This document shows positions 6,978 through 15,048 of a stretch of DNA of 64,000 nucleotides, one piece after another. The DNA is taken from positions 42,383-106,382 of the forward strand of contig CAVEUM010000003.1 of NCBI GenBank assembly GCA_963618735.1, written 5' to 3'. The number at the start of each line of letters is the position of its first letter. The stretch's first letter is position 1. Made by a program: the position numbers and the translations under genes. Source of the DNA: CAKUFA01 sp963618735. Its GTDB lineage: Bacteria > Bacillota > Clostridia > Christensenellales > Aristaeellaceae. The notes below the pieces were generated by a model. That model did not search any database and was not told the origin of the DNA. It was given only the letters and a program-made list of their open reading frames with translations.

Positions 6978-8579
6978 ATGGTCTGGCTCCTGGTAAAAAA
7001 GCAGCTTGCGGAAATTTTCCGCAAATACAGCTACAATCCCAAAACGGGCAAGGCACGCTCTAATGCCTCCCGTGTACTCATGATGGTTCTGTTTGCCTTC
7101 CTGATGATTGTGATCATGGGCGGCATTTTCGGTGCTTCTTCCTATTTTATCGGTTCCAGTCTGATTCCTCTTGGGCTGGGATGGCTATACTTTGTCCTGT
7201 TTATCGGCATTTCTGTTTTGCTGGGTTCTTTCGGCAGCGTGTTCAACACATACGCCAGCCTATACCTCAGCAAGGACAATGATCTGCTGCTCTCCATGCC
7301 CATTCCTGTGCGCAGCATCATGACAGCACGCCTTATGTCCGTCTATTTGATGGGACTGATGTATTCCGGCGTGGTGCTTTTGCCTGCGGTCATCGTATAT
7401 TGGTTCGTCAAAGGTCCCACGGTGATGAACGTTCTCGGCGGCCTTCTTTTGCTGGCGCTGATTTCTATTTTTGTATTGACGCTTTCCTGCTTCTTCGGCT
7501 GGATTGTGGCAAAACTGAGTCAGAAGCTCAAAAACAAAGGCGTACTGTCGGCCTTTGCCGGCATTCTGTTCTTCATTCTCTACTTTGGCGCATCCAGTAA
7601 TCTTACCAACGGAATGGAAAGCTTCATTGCGAATTCCGTCCTCATTGGTCAAACCGTGGAAAACTCCGCCTATCCCGTGTATGTGCTTGGACAGGTCGGT
7701 ACAGGTGATCCCTGGGCCATGCTCACTGTCGCTGCTGTTGTGCTTGTGCTGTTTGCCATCACGTACATACTGGTATCTCGCAGTTTCCTGAAAATTGCCA
7801 CTACCTCCGCTGCAAGCAGCAACGCTTCTGCGAAAAAATCGTCATTGCGGCAAAAGGGTCTGTTCTCCTCCCTGCTGCAAAACGAGTTTCGGCATTTCTT
7901 CAGCAGCTCCACATACATCATGAACTGCGGCACAGGCATTTTCCTGCTTCCTATTGCCGGCATTGCGTTGCTGCTCAAGGGATCTGATCTGCTGCAGTTA
8001 CTCGGCTTCATCCCTGATTTTCCCAGTGCATGGGTTCCGGCCATCCTCTGCGGGCTCATCATGGTCATCTCATCCATCAACTACATTGCTGCGCCTTCTG
8101 TATCGCTGGATGCTAAGCAGCTATGGTTACTGCATTCCCTGCCCATTCCGCCGCAAATGCTGCTGAATGCCAAAATGGCCGCGCACTTCATCATCATTGG
8201 TCTGCCGACGTTGTTCTGCAGCATCTGCGCGTTATTGGTTGCTTCGCCCACCCTATGGCAGGCAGTGTATTTGTTGCTTCTGCCGCAGATGTTTGTGATA
8301 CTGTGCGCCGCCTTTGACCTGATGATTGGTCTGACGATGCCTTCCCTGCACTGGACAAGCGAATCCACCCCCATCAAGCAGGGATTCGGCGTTTTCATCG
8401 CAAGCTTTGTCGGCACGCTATTTGTTGCGGTTATGATTGGCATTTACGTGCTGCTTTCCGCTGCAGTAGAAATGGACATCTACATGCTATGCGTTGCCGC
8501 GCTTGTGCTTCTGCTCACCCTTCTTCTGCTCCAGTGGCACCGCACCATCGGTGTCCGCCGCTTCGCGGAGCTGCAGTAA
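6978..8579 (+). CDS. ABC-2 type permease (large, two-half membrane protein)
   Basis: This 533-residue protein has about twelve hydrophobic segments, including clusters at residues 30-60, 100-200 and 310-520. It fits the large ABC-2 permeases paired with EcsA-like ATPases. ATG 6978, 2 nt after the ATPase stop, is preferred over the in-frame TTG 6972 because GGAGG lies 9 nt before the ATG. It contains SKDNDLLLSMPIPVRSIM in the first half, a pattern seen in this permease group, and a partly similar element QLWLLHSLPIPPQMLL in the second half. That internal similarity suggests a duplicated fold. Together with the ATPase it forms a complete exporter of unknown substrate. Confidence 0.85.
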   Translation: MVWLLVKKQLAEIFRKYSYNPKTGKARSNASRVLMMVLFAFLMIVIMGGIFGASSYFIGSSLIPLGLGWLYFVLFIGISVLLGSFGSVFNTYASLYLSKDNDLLLSMPIPVRSIMTARLMSVYLMGLMYSGVVLLPAVIVYWFVKGPTVMNVLGGLLLLALISIFVLTLSCFFGWIVAKLSQKLKNKGVLSAFAGILFFILYFGASSNLTNGMESFIANSVLIGQTVENSAYPVYVLGQVGTGDPWAMLTVAAVVLVLFAITYILVSRSFLKIATTSAASSNASAKKSSLRQKGLFSSLLQNEFRHFFSSSTYIMNCGTGIFLLPIAGIALLLKGSDLLQLLGFIPDFPSAWVPAILCGLIMVISSINYIAAPSVSLDAKQLWLLHSLPIPPQMLLNAKMAAHFIIIGLPTLFCSICALLVASPTLWQAVYLLLLPQMFVILCAAFDLMIGLTMPSLHWTSESTPIKQGFGVFIASFVGTLFVAVMIGIYVLLSAAVEMDIYMLCVAALVLLLTLLLLQWHRTIGVRRFAELQ

Positions 8580-8596
8580 ACGACAGTGCATTTTTG

Positions 8597-8722
8597 CGAG
8601 AGGGCAGCTTTTGTGCCAAAAGCTCCCTCCCGCACCCTCCCCGAAAACCACAATGGACGTTAGGGTTTTGCAGGAGGGCGGCTTTGTGTCAAAAGCTCCC
8701 TCCCGCACCCTCCCCGAAAACC
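8597..8722. repeat. Two tandem copies of a palindromic intergenic element
   Basis: An identical 33-bp block occurs at 8617-8649 and 8690-8722, and similarity extends about 20 bp upstream of each copy. Each copy can fold: GAGGGCAGCTTTTG pairs imperfectly with CAAAAGCTCCCTC. The copies lie between the permease stop and a convergent terminator and encode no plausible protein. The form resembles repetitive extragenic palindromes. Confidence 0.7.
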
Positions 8723-8726
8723 GCAT

Positions 8727-8766
8727 AAAAAGGGCTGTTGCGAATGGTTTTCGCAACAGCCTTTTT
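8727..8766. terminator. Bidirectional terminator
   Basis: GGCTGTTGCGAA and TTCGCAACAGCC form a 12-bp stem flanked by A5 on one side and T5 on the other. It serves the ABC exporter genes (+) and the FMN-binding-like gene (-). Confidence 0.9.
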
Positions 8767-8790
8767 GTTGTTCCAACGTTTCGATTTTGC

Positions 8791-9303
8791 TTACTTTGCC
8801 ACAGACTTAGCAGCTTCCAGCAGACCCTGCACATAGCCCAGGGTATCCACCAGCGTGCAGCCAGACACCACGTCCACCATTTCCTCAGAGGTCTTGCCCT
8901 CGATGGCGGCTTCCAGTTCAGCGATGGTCTTGCCGGTCACGAACGCTTCAATCGCAGCGTAGTTCACATCCAGCGCCTGGGTGGAGCCAGCCTTCTGCAT
9001 GTTGGTGCTATACAGCTCGGCGTTGGTCTTCTTGGAAGCCAGCACCTTGCCTTCGGGGTAGCTGGTACCAAAGTCTGCGTCACTATTCGGCACGCCCACA
9101 GCGGTGGCAGCGTCCATAAACTGGAATTCATCGATGTAAGCGGCAACGATCTTGTCACCCTGCACAGCCACGGTGAGCACAGCAAAGCACTTGGTGCCAT
9201 GGGCGGCGTAGTCCACCTGGCCGATCACGATGGCATCTTCAGCCACAGCGAACACGGGCAGCATGAGTGCGAGAGCCAGCAGAAGAGCGAGTACCTTTTT
9301 CAT
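8791..9303 (-). CDS. Exported FMN-binding-like protein
   Basis: This 170-residue protein has a typical signal peptide (MKKVLALLLALALMLPVFAVA, cut before ED). The mature part contains AVQGDKIVAAYIDEFQFMD. Near the C-terminus, VVSGCTLVDT resembles the D-x-x-S-G-A-T/S flavinylation pattern of FMN-binding domains (NqrC/RnfG and PplA-type electron-transfer proteins), where ApbE links FMN to the Thr. I infer an extracytoplasmic, possibly covalently flavinylated protein; no apbE is present in the window. A lysine-rich lipoprotein signal is absent. It is monocistronic, with its own promoter and palindrome upstream and a strong terminator downstream. Confidence 0.65.
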   Translation of the reverse strand: MKKVLALLLALALMLPVFAVAEDAIVIGQVDYAAHGTKCFAVLTVAVQGDKIVAAYIDEFQFMDAATAVGVPNSDADFGTSYPEGKVLASKKTNAELYSTNMQKAGSTQALDVNYAAIEAFVTGKTIAELEAAIEGKTSEEMVDVVSGCTLVDTLGYVQGLLEAAKSVAK

Positions 9304-9323
9304 TGAGTTTTCCTCCCTTTCTT

Positions 9324-9355
9324 TGTCGGATCATCCGACATGTGCTCCCATTATA
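9324..9355 (-). promoter_or_regulatory. Promoter -10 with a perfect 17-bp operator-like palindrome
   Basis: On the minus strand, a TATAAT (9350-9355) is followed 9 bp later by TGTCGGATGATCCGACA (9324-9340; on the plus strand the centre base reads C), an 8-bp perfect inverted repeat around one base. It lies between the -10 box and the ribosome site, where a repressor would block transcription. The -35 box is weak. The cognate regulator is unknown. Confidence 0.6.
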
Positions 9356-9421
9356 CACATCGTCCGCAGAGTTTGTACAGCGTAACTTACATGCTTTTGA
9401 ATATTTTTCTCGTTTCAAAGC

Positions 9422-9462
9422 AATGAAAGAGGCCTGTGCAAAGCGCTTGCATCACAGGCCTC
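9422..9462 (-). terminator. Terminator after the VanW-family gene
   Basis: GAGGCCTGTG and CACAGGCCTC form a 10-bp stem 5 nt after the stop codon. The T-tract is short on the minus strand (CTTTC) and better on the plus strand (CTTTTG). Confidence 0.65.
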
Positions 9463-9467
9463 TTTTG

Positions 9468-11282
9468 TTAATTGTATTCAACCGTTTCCTGATACGCCTT
9501 ATAGGTGGATGTACACAGCAGCTCGCGGCTGGTTTCCTTGCCATTCTGGTACCACACCTTGTAGGTGCTGACCTCGTAGCCCTTTCTGGCGCTGACAGTT
9601 TTCTTGCTGGTGCCGGAGGGCAGGTCCGTGTTCTGCACGTACTTGATGCCTTCCGGCGCCTGAATGGTCTTTGTGACCTCGCTCTCCAGGTCGATGGTCA
9701 CGCCCTCGCCAAGGCTCATGCCGTAGATTTCCACGGTAACCTCACGATTCTCATACCAGGCAACGATGAAAATAGGCCAATCCGTATCGTTGCGGAACTT
9801 GAAATCCAGGTTCGGCCAGTTCACCGTAGCATCCATGCCCTTTTCCACATAGGAGGACGGCCACGCGTGGGGACTGCGGTAGACGATTTCCAGGTTTGCC
9901 CGCGCCACGGCGTTAAACAGGGTGGAGCTTGTCTGGCACACGCCGCCGCCAATTTCATCTACGCTTTGTCCGCCCGAAATAGCCGCAGCAGCCTTATAGC
10001 CTTTGGACTCTGTTCGCTGACCAGTCGTCTCATTGAAGGAGAACGTTTCACCAGGCTGAACCGTAATGCCGTTAATGGCCTCTGCAGACAAGCGAATGTT
10101 GGTATTGCGGTTGGCATTCTTGGTGGTTTTGGTCGTATAGCTGGAAATTCTGCGGAAGCTATTCAGCAGCTCCGCCTTGGTGGTTTCCGCCAGAAGGATT
10201 TCCACCTCCACGTCAATGGAGGCGTGATTATCCCCTGCGTCCAGGCAGGCAATCACCTGGTCATAGATGTCCGTTGCGCTGACGTAGGCGCCGGAAACAT
10301 CCGAGTTGAAGGTGAAGCTTTTCGAGCCGAAGTCGAAGGATGCAACGGATGCGCTCACAGGATCGCAATTCACCGATGCCGCGATGCTTTCCGTCATGGC
10401 ACGAATCGTATCCCGATCATAGGTAATAGCTGTCGTCAACTGAACAGGAGCAGCCTGCAGCGCGGCTACCTCATTCACGCGTTCCTGAAAGGGTGTGATT
10501 CCCGTGCCGCGAATGGACGTGGTGTTGCTGCGCCCATAGGCATAGGCCTTATCCACCATTTCCTGAATATTCCGCGTCATGGGCACATTGCCGGAATCAA
10601 TGCTCCAGCTTTGTCCATCCACGTTCACGGTAATCTGGAAGGATGAGCCCTCCGTAGCGCTGACGCGGCTAACCGCCAGGGTCGCTTCCTCTTTCGTCAT
10701 GCCGCCAACATCCACGCCGTCAATGGTCACGCCGCTATAGATGGTTCCCGTGTTCATGTACTGGCGAAGGCTGCGATACTGGCTATAGTTATCTGCATCG
10801 AGGCTAATGACCATGCCGTTTGCAAAGGCATAGTTCGGCAGCGTTGCAAACTGCACCCCCAGCAGCTGAGGTGCAACAAACAATCCCATGGTGCCAATGC
10901 ACAGCAGGCACAGCAAAATGACGAAACCCCACCCAATCCGCGAAGCAACGCTTTTTTTCTTCTTGCGTTTCTTCTTTTTCTTTGGGGGCTCGTCATCTGC
11001 CTGATAAGCATTCCCGTAATTGTATGGATCGTTGCCATAGGCAGCACGCCCAGCGTAACGATTGCTGTATTGATTTCTTTCTTCCTGTGCCTGACGCAGC
11101 TCCTCGCTGCGGCCAAGCGGCTGACGCCTCTGCTCCACCCGAGCGCCACGATGACCATAGGTGCTTACCTGCTGCGGCTCCACCGAGCGGCGGCGGTACT
11201 GCACGCGAACCGTCTCCCCATCCCCGTCATACAGCGGTACATTTTCATTTTCATACTGTGCATCGCGCGGGGTCTGATCCAT
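9468..11282 (-). CDS. VanW family membrane protein with G5-like C-terminus
   Basis: This is a 604-residue protein. A hydrophilic N-terminus ends in a Lys cluster (PPKKKKKRKKKK), then comes one membrane helix (about 132-155). Repeated peptidoglycan-binding-like segments follow (about 170-390; GVTIDGVDVGGMTKEEA is the usual start of such a unit). The VanW domain (about 395-530) contains QPGETFSFNETTG, GGGVCQTSSTLFNAV and PHAWPSSYVEKG. The C-terminal 70 residues resemble a G5 domain. VanW occurs in vancomycin-resistance clusters and widely outside them; its biochemical role is unsettled. The topology places the bulk outside the membrane, at peptidoglycan. The gene follows rex by 15 nt and is probably co-transcribed with it. 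Confidence 0.9.
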   Translation of the reverse strand: MDQTPRDAQYENENVPLYDGDGETVRVQYRRRSVEPQQVSTYGHRGARVEQRRQPLGRSEELRQAQEERNQYSNRYAGRAAYGNDPYNYGNAYQADDEPPKKKKKRKKKKSVASRIGWGFVILLCLLCIGTMGLFVAPQLLGVQFATLPNYAFANGMVISLDADNYSQYRSLRQYMNTGTIYSGVTIDGVDVGGMTKEEATLAVSRVSATEGSSFQITVNVDGQSWSIDSGNVPMTRNIQEMVDKAYAYGRSNTTSIRGTGITPFQERVNEVAALQAAPVQLTTAITYDRDTIRAMTESIAASVNCDPVSASVASFDFGSKSFTFNSDVSGAYVSATDIYDQVIACLDAGDNHASIDVEVEILLAETTKAELLNSFRRISSYTTKTTKNANRNTNIRLSAEAINGITVQPGETFSFNETTGQRTESKGYKAAAAISGGQSVDEIGGGVCQTSSTLFNAVARANLEIVYRSPHAWPSSYVEKGMDATVNWPNLDFKFRNDTDWPIFIVAWYENREVTVEIYGMSLGEGVTIDLESEVTKTIQAPEGIKYVQNTDLPSGTSKKTVSARKGYEVSTYKVWYQNGKETSRELLCTSTYKAYQETVEYN

Positions 11283-11297
11283 GAACTACGTCCTCCG

Positions 11298-11927
11298 TTA
11301 ATCGCCGGCATGCGCCATTTTATAAGAGAGAATCTGCAGGCTGTCGCTCAGGTGAACGTTCACAACAATCATGCTGTCCGGGTGCTGCAGATCCGTCGGA
11401 GCGAAATTCCACACAGCGCCCACCTTGCACGCCACCAAGCGATCCATGGTTGCCTGCGCCACCTTGGCAGGCACAGCCAAAACCGCCACGTCCACCTTAT
11501 TTTCCCCGAGGAAATGTTCCAGCTCCTCCATGGGATACACAGGTGTACCGCTCACGCGGGTGCCCACCTTGGCAGGATCCACATCGAACATAGCCACCGT
11601 TTCAAAGCCTTCACGAGTAAAGGTGGGATAATTTGCCACGGCACTGCCAATATTGCCAATGCCCAGAATGATCATGCGGTGTACCTTGTCCAGGCCAAGG
11701 ATCTCACCGATGTGCATCTTCAAATCGCTGACCTTGTAGCCGAAGCCCTGACGGCCAAACCCACCAAAGCAGTTGATATCCTGGCGAATCTGCGAAGGCG
11801 TTAACTGCATGCGTTTGCCCAGCTCCTGAGATGAAATCTGTGTCACCCCTGCGGCTTCCAATTCACGCAAGTGACGATAATATCCGGGCAAACGTCGAAT
11901 CACGGCGTCTGATACATACCCTGCCAT
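11298..11927 (-). CDS. rex: Redox-sensing transcriptional repressor Rex
   Basis: This 209-residue protein is of normal family length. The N-terminal winged helix (about 1-80) contains RRLPGYYRHLREL and SSQELGKRMQLTPSQIRQDI followed by the FGGFGRQGFGY wing. A Rossmann fold follows, with GIGNIG as the NADH-binding glycine loop, and a C-terminal swapped helix. Rex represses fermentation and respiratory genes when NADH/NAD+ is low and is released by NADH. A good Rex operator lies in its own promoter, indicating autoregulation. The natural targets in this window would be redox genes such as the alcohol dehydrogenase, but I saw no second operator near them. Confidence 0.96.
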   Translation of the reverse strand: MAGYVSDAVIRRLPGYYRHLRELEAAGVTQISSQELGKRMQLTPSQIRQDINCFGGFGRQGFGYKVSDLKMHIGEILGLDKVHRMIILGIGNIGSAVANYPTFTREGFETVAMFDVDPAKVGTRVSGTPVYPMEELEHFLGENKVDVAVLAVPAKVAQATMDRLVACKVGAVWNFAPTDLQHPDSMIVVNVHLSDSLQILSYKMAHAGD

Positions 11928-11956
11928 TCGCTAATCCTCCATCCTATACAAGCTGC

Positions 11957-12006
11957 AAGTGAACTTTTTCACATTTCATATTACCATAGTTCTTTTTTGT
12001 TTTCAA
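11957..12006 (-). promoter_or_regulatory. rex promoter with a Rex operator
   Basis: On the minus strand, TTGAAA (12001-12006) and TAATAT (11978-11983) are 17 bp apart. Just downstream, ATGTGAAAAAGTTCACTT (11957-11974) keeps the GTGAA-N4-TTCAC core of the known Rex site TTGTGAA-N4-TTCACAA. It lies at the expected transcription start. Confidence 0.85.
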
Positions 12007-12034
12007 CCCAAAAAATCTGGATCAGGCAATTGAT

Positions 12035-12073
12035 GCAAGAAGGGCGACGTGCCGTTTCTAGCAACGTTCGCCC
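12035..12073 (-). terminator. Terminator of the rnj-ylbF-mltG-U32 operon
   Basis: On the minus strand, GGGCG and CGCCC form the base of a hairpin followed by TTCTTG, about 40 nt after the U32 stop. The stem has internal mismatches, so the call is moderate. Confidence 0.5.
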
Positions 12074-12111
12074 CGCCTGTCTTCCTTTTGCTTGCCCTGA
12101 AAATGTCCAAA

Positions 12112-13335
12112 TCAGGTTCTGTGATTCCGAACGGGGCCGCGGAGGATGTCGCCTTCCTCTGTTTTAACGGGCAGCTTCATGCGGATCATTTCCCCTGCAA
12201 TGCCCAGGGTATCAAGGGTCTCCCCTGTCTTTTCCCGAAGGAAGGAGGTTGCCTCCACCTGCACGGTGCCGCTGGGCGTCATCAGCTCCAGCGCGTCCCC
12301 CGCGCAGAAACGGTTCTTCAGCATCAGCCGAGCTTCCTGCCCTGCCTCTGCCCCTTCCATGACCCGTGCCACATACTCACGGGACTGGTGGAAGCCTTCC
12401 GCACCGCCTGGCTGCGCGGGTCTGCCCAGCGCAAAGCCCGTGTCACTGTCGCGATGGCTGGCGCACTGCAATTCCTCCATCAGCGCAGGGAGCGCCGCTT
12501 CAAAGACATCATCCCCCTGCTCCAGCAAATCCAGCGCACGCCGATAGACAGAGGTCACCGTAGCCACATAATACTCTGTCTTCATCCTGCCTTCAATCTT
12601 CAAACTGGCAATGCCCGCATCCCGAAGCCGCGGCAAAAGAGGCAGAAGGTTCAAATCCTTTGCTGAGAAGATATACGTGCCGTTTTCATCCTCGCATACA
12701 GGCAGATATTCGCCGGGACGCTTCTGCTCCATCACCGCATACTGCCAGCGGCAAGGCTGAGCGCACTCACCCTGATTGGCGCTGCGTCCCGTCAGAGCCG
12801 CGCTGAGCATGCACCGTCCGGAATAAGCCATGCAGGCCGCGCCATGCACGAAGGCTTCCAACTCGATGCTGTTTCCCAGCCGCTCATGCATCGCCATCAT
12901 GCGGTTCAGGCTTACCTCTCGGGCGAGAATCACCCGTGCGCAGCCCAGATCGCGGTAATGCTCCACCGCATCGCTGTTCACCGTGTTGGCCTGGGTGCTC
13001 ACATGCACTGGCAGGCCGGGCAGCTCCTTGCGGAGGCGCGTAATCGCGCCCAGGTCGCTGACAATCGCCGCATCCACGCCGCTGGCCATCGCCACCCGCG
13101 CGCCTGCCACAAAGGCATCCATCTGATCGTCAAAGGGGAAAACATTCATGGTCAGGTAGAATTTTTTTCCTGCCTGGTGGGTCTTTGCCACCGCCGCCTG
13201 CAGCTGCTTTTCATCAAAGTTGCCCGCAAAGGCGCGCAGACCAAAGCGCTTCATGCCGCCATACACCGCGTCCGCACCGAAGTGCAGTGCCGCGTTCAGG
13301 GATTCCATACTGCCTGCCGGGCAGAGAAGTTCCAT
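12112..13335 (-). CDS. U32 family peptidase-like protein (TrhP/YegQ type)
   Basis: This 407-residue protein begins MELLCPAGSMESLNAALHFGADAVYGG, the standard U32 opening. It contains ELEAFVHGAACMAYSGRCMLSA, NQGECAQPCRWQY and SLKIEGRMKTEYYVATVTSVYRRA, including the conserved cysteine cluster. Members named TrhP/YegQ are needed for tRNA wobble-uridine hydroxylation; others are annotated as collagenase-like proteases. The length fits the short TrhP-like group, and that function is inferred, not shown. ATG 13335 with AGGGGG upstream is chosen; a longer in-frame extension lies wholly inside mltG. Only 1 nt separates it from the mltG stop codon, so it is translated from the same message. Confidence 0.88.
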   Translation of the reverse strand: MELLCPAGSMESLNAALHFGADAVYGGMKRFGLRAFAGNFDEKQLQAAVAKTHQAGKKFYLTMNVFPFDDQMDAFVAGARVAMASGVDAAIVSDLGAITRLRKELPGLPVHVSTQANTVNSDAVEHYRDLGCARVILAREVSLNRMMAMHERLGNSIELEAFVHGAACMAYSGRCMLSAALTGRSANQGECAQPCRWQYAVMEQKRPGEYLPVCEDENGTYIFSAKDLNLLPLLPRLRDAGIASLKIEGRMKTEYYVATVTSVYRRALDLLEQGDDVFEAALPALMEELQCASHRDSDTGFALGRPAQPGGAEGFHQSREYVARVMEGAEAGQEARLMLKNRFCAGDALELMTPSGTVQVEATSFLREKTGETLDTLGIAGEMIRMKLPVKTEEGDILRGPVRNHRT

Positions 13336-13336
13336 A

Positions 13337-14524
13337 TTATTCGATCCCCCTTGATTCATCATAGGCTTCCCACAGCGGGGCATAAATGGCCACTGCCTGT
13401 TCATGCTCTGCCTGCGTCCTGGAGAAATACAGTTCGCCGCTTTCCGGGTCTTTGGCGCAGAAGTACAGATAATTCTCCGCCACGTAGGTTTCATCAGGAT
13501 ACAGCGCCGCATTGATGGCCGCTTCCGAGGGTGTGCAGATGGGACCCAGCGGCAATCCCTCATGGAGATACGTGTTGTACAGGCTCTGCACCTTCAGGTC
13601 ATCCGAGGAAAGATTCATCTTGCGCACGCCGGTAATATAGTGGATGGTCACATCGCTGCCCAGCTTGATTTTCTGGTTCAGCCGATTGTGGAACACGGCA
13701 GACACCTTGGTGAAGTCGCTTTCCTTGGCTTCCTTTTCAATCAGAGAGGCCAGCGTCAGCACCTGATCCATGGTCATGCCCAGCTCATCCGCACGGGTCT
13801 GCATCTCAGAGGAGAACACGTCATCCGTCTGGCTCAGCAGCTTGCGGATAATTTCTTCTGCCGTGGCCGTGGTGTAGATTTCATAGGTGTTGGCGGCCAG
13901 GTAGCCTTCCAGCACATATTTCCGCTGGGACACGTTGCTGCTTGCCAGCACATCCGCAATATAGTAGTAATCCTTGAACTGTTCCCCGGTTTTGCACAGG
14001 TTGAGGAACTCGGTGCTGTCGCTCAGCACGCCGTCCGAAACCAGTTTGGCCGCGAACTCCTCAATGGTCCAGCCAGGGATATAGGTGATGGTACGCACCA
14101 GCGGATTACCGTCGCCCCTGGTCAGCTGATCTGCGATTTCCTGCATGGTCATGGACTGATTCAGGGTATAGGTGCCCGACTGGATCTTCTGTCCCATGCC
14201 TGCAAAATCGCAGTAATACTTGAACACCGTTTTGGAACGAACAAGCTCCGCCTTTTCCAGGTTATTGGCCACGCGGCTCAGGCTCTGGCCGCTTTCCACC
14301 GTGAACGTAATCGCTTCGGTGCTATTCGTGTCCACAGGGGCAAGATATTCATCGTACACCTTGTTCCACACCGTCATCAGCAGGCCAATGATCACCACCA
14401 GCGCAGCCGTCACCACCAGAATCGGGCGCAAAACACGCCACAGGCCGCTGTACCAGTAGAAGCCGTATTCCCGCTCATCCCGCATGCTGCGGTAGGTATA
14501 GTCATCACGCTTTTTCCGTGCCAC
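13337..14524 (-). CDS. mltG: Endolytic transglycosylase MltG
   Basis: This 395-residue protein has a short cytoplasmic Arg/Lys-rich tail, one membrane helix (about 33-52), a LysM-like region (about 65-140; TFTVESGQSLSRVANNL), then the YceG/MltG catalytic domain. That domain contains LEGYLAANTYEI and LASLIEKEAKESD, whose Glu is the family's catalytic residue, plus SDVTIHYITG and GLPLGPICTPSEAAINAAL. MltG cuts nascent glycan strands at the outer face of the membrane and helps set strand length. The start is GTG, 8 nt after AAGGAGG. It lies between ylbF and the U32 gene in one operon. Confidence 0.95.
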   Translation of the reverse strand: MARKKRDDYTYRSMRDEREYGFYWYSGLWRVLRPILVVTAALVVIIGLLMTVWNKVYDEYLAPVDTNSTEAITFTVESGQSLSRVANNLEKAELVRSKTVFKYYCDFAGMGQKIQSGTYTLNQSMTMQEIADQLTRGDGNPLVRTITYIPGWTIEEFAAKLVSDGVLSDSTEFLNLCKTGEQFKDYYYIADVLASSNVSQRKYVLEGYLAANTYEIYTTATAEEIIRKLLSQTDDVFSSEMQTRADELGMTMDQVLTLASLIEKEAKESDFTKVSAVFHNRLNQKIKLGSDVTIHYITGVRKMNLSSDDLKVQSLYNTYLHEGLPLGPICTPSEAAINAALYPDETYVAENYLYFCAKDPESGELYFSRTQAEHEQAVAIYAPLWEAYDESRGIE

Positions 14525-14558
14525 GCTTTACGCCTCCTTGCCATATGCAGCGACGCAA

Positions 14559-14909
14559 TCAGCCATCCATTCCCGGCAGACCCATATCAATGTCCGCCGC
14601 ATCGGTAATGATCTTGAAAATATCCGCCAATGCCTGCTGCATCCGAATTTCCGCCAGCAGATACTGGCTTACTTCAGGCTTTGTAAACAGCAGAGAGGAA
14701 ATGCCGGAGAACCGCTGCATATCCTCATCGTCCGTTTTCTGGCCGCTGATGGCTGCCATCTGCAGGGTCATCTGCAGCTTCTTATATTCCTTAATCAGGG
14801 CGGCGACAGTTTCATCCCCCATGACCTCATCCTTCAGCTGATGATAGGTCTGATATTCCTCACTGGCCTTGATATCCGCCGCCAAACGATGAGCACTGCT
14901 ATATTCCAT
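14559..14909 (-). CDS. YlbF family regulator
   Basis: This 116-residue, mostly helical protein (EYSSAHRLAADIKASEEYQTY; ALIKEYKKLQMTLQMAAISGQK) matches the YlbF/YmcA group. In Bacillus, YlbF, YmcA and YaaT form a complex that guides RNase Y and affects sporulation and biofilm. Here the gene follows RNase J directly, a meaningful neighbour because both proteins act in RNA processing. The start at ATG 14909 follows AAGGTGG. The C-terminus is Gly/Asp-rich and short. Confidence 0.85.
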   Translation of the reverse strand: MEYSSAHRLAADIKASEEYQTYHQLKDEVMGDETVAALIKEYKKLQMTLQMAAISGQKTDDEDMQRFSGISSLLFTKPEVSQYLLAEIRMQQALADIFKIITDAADIDMGLPGMDG

Positions 14910-14975
14910 AATGATAAAACCACCTTTCACGTATTCAACGCTGCAAGCGACCGTTTTCTTCCCAAAACAGCGCAA

Positions 14976-15026
14976 GGGAGAAGCGCCCCGACCTGCAGCT
15001 TGTTGCTCCTGCCGGAGTCTTCTCCC
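14976..15026 (-). other. Structured intergenic region between rnj and ylbF
   Basis: On the minus strand, GGGAGAAG and CTTCTCCC bracket about 35 nt that contain a smaller stem (CTCC/GGAG). No T-tract follows, so it is not an obvious terminator. It could be an mRNA processing site or a small structured RNA. Confidence 0.4.
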
Positions 15027-15048
15027 TATAGTTTACCACATTTCTGCC

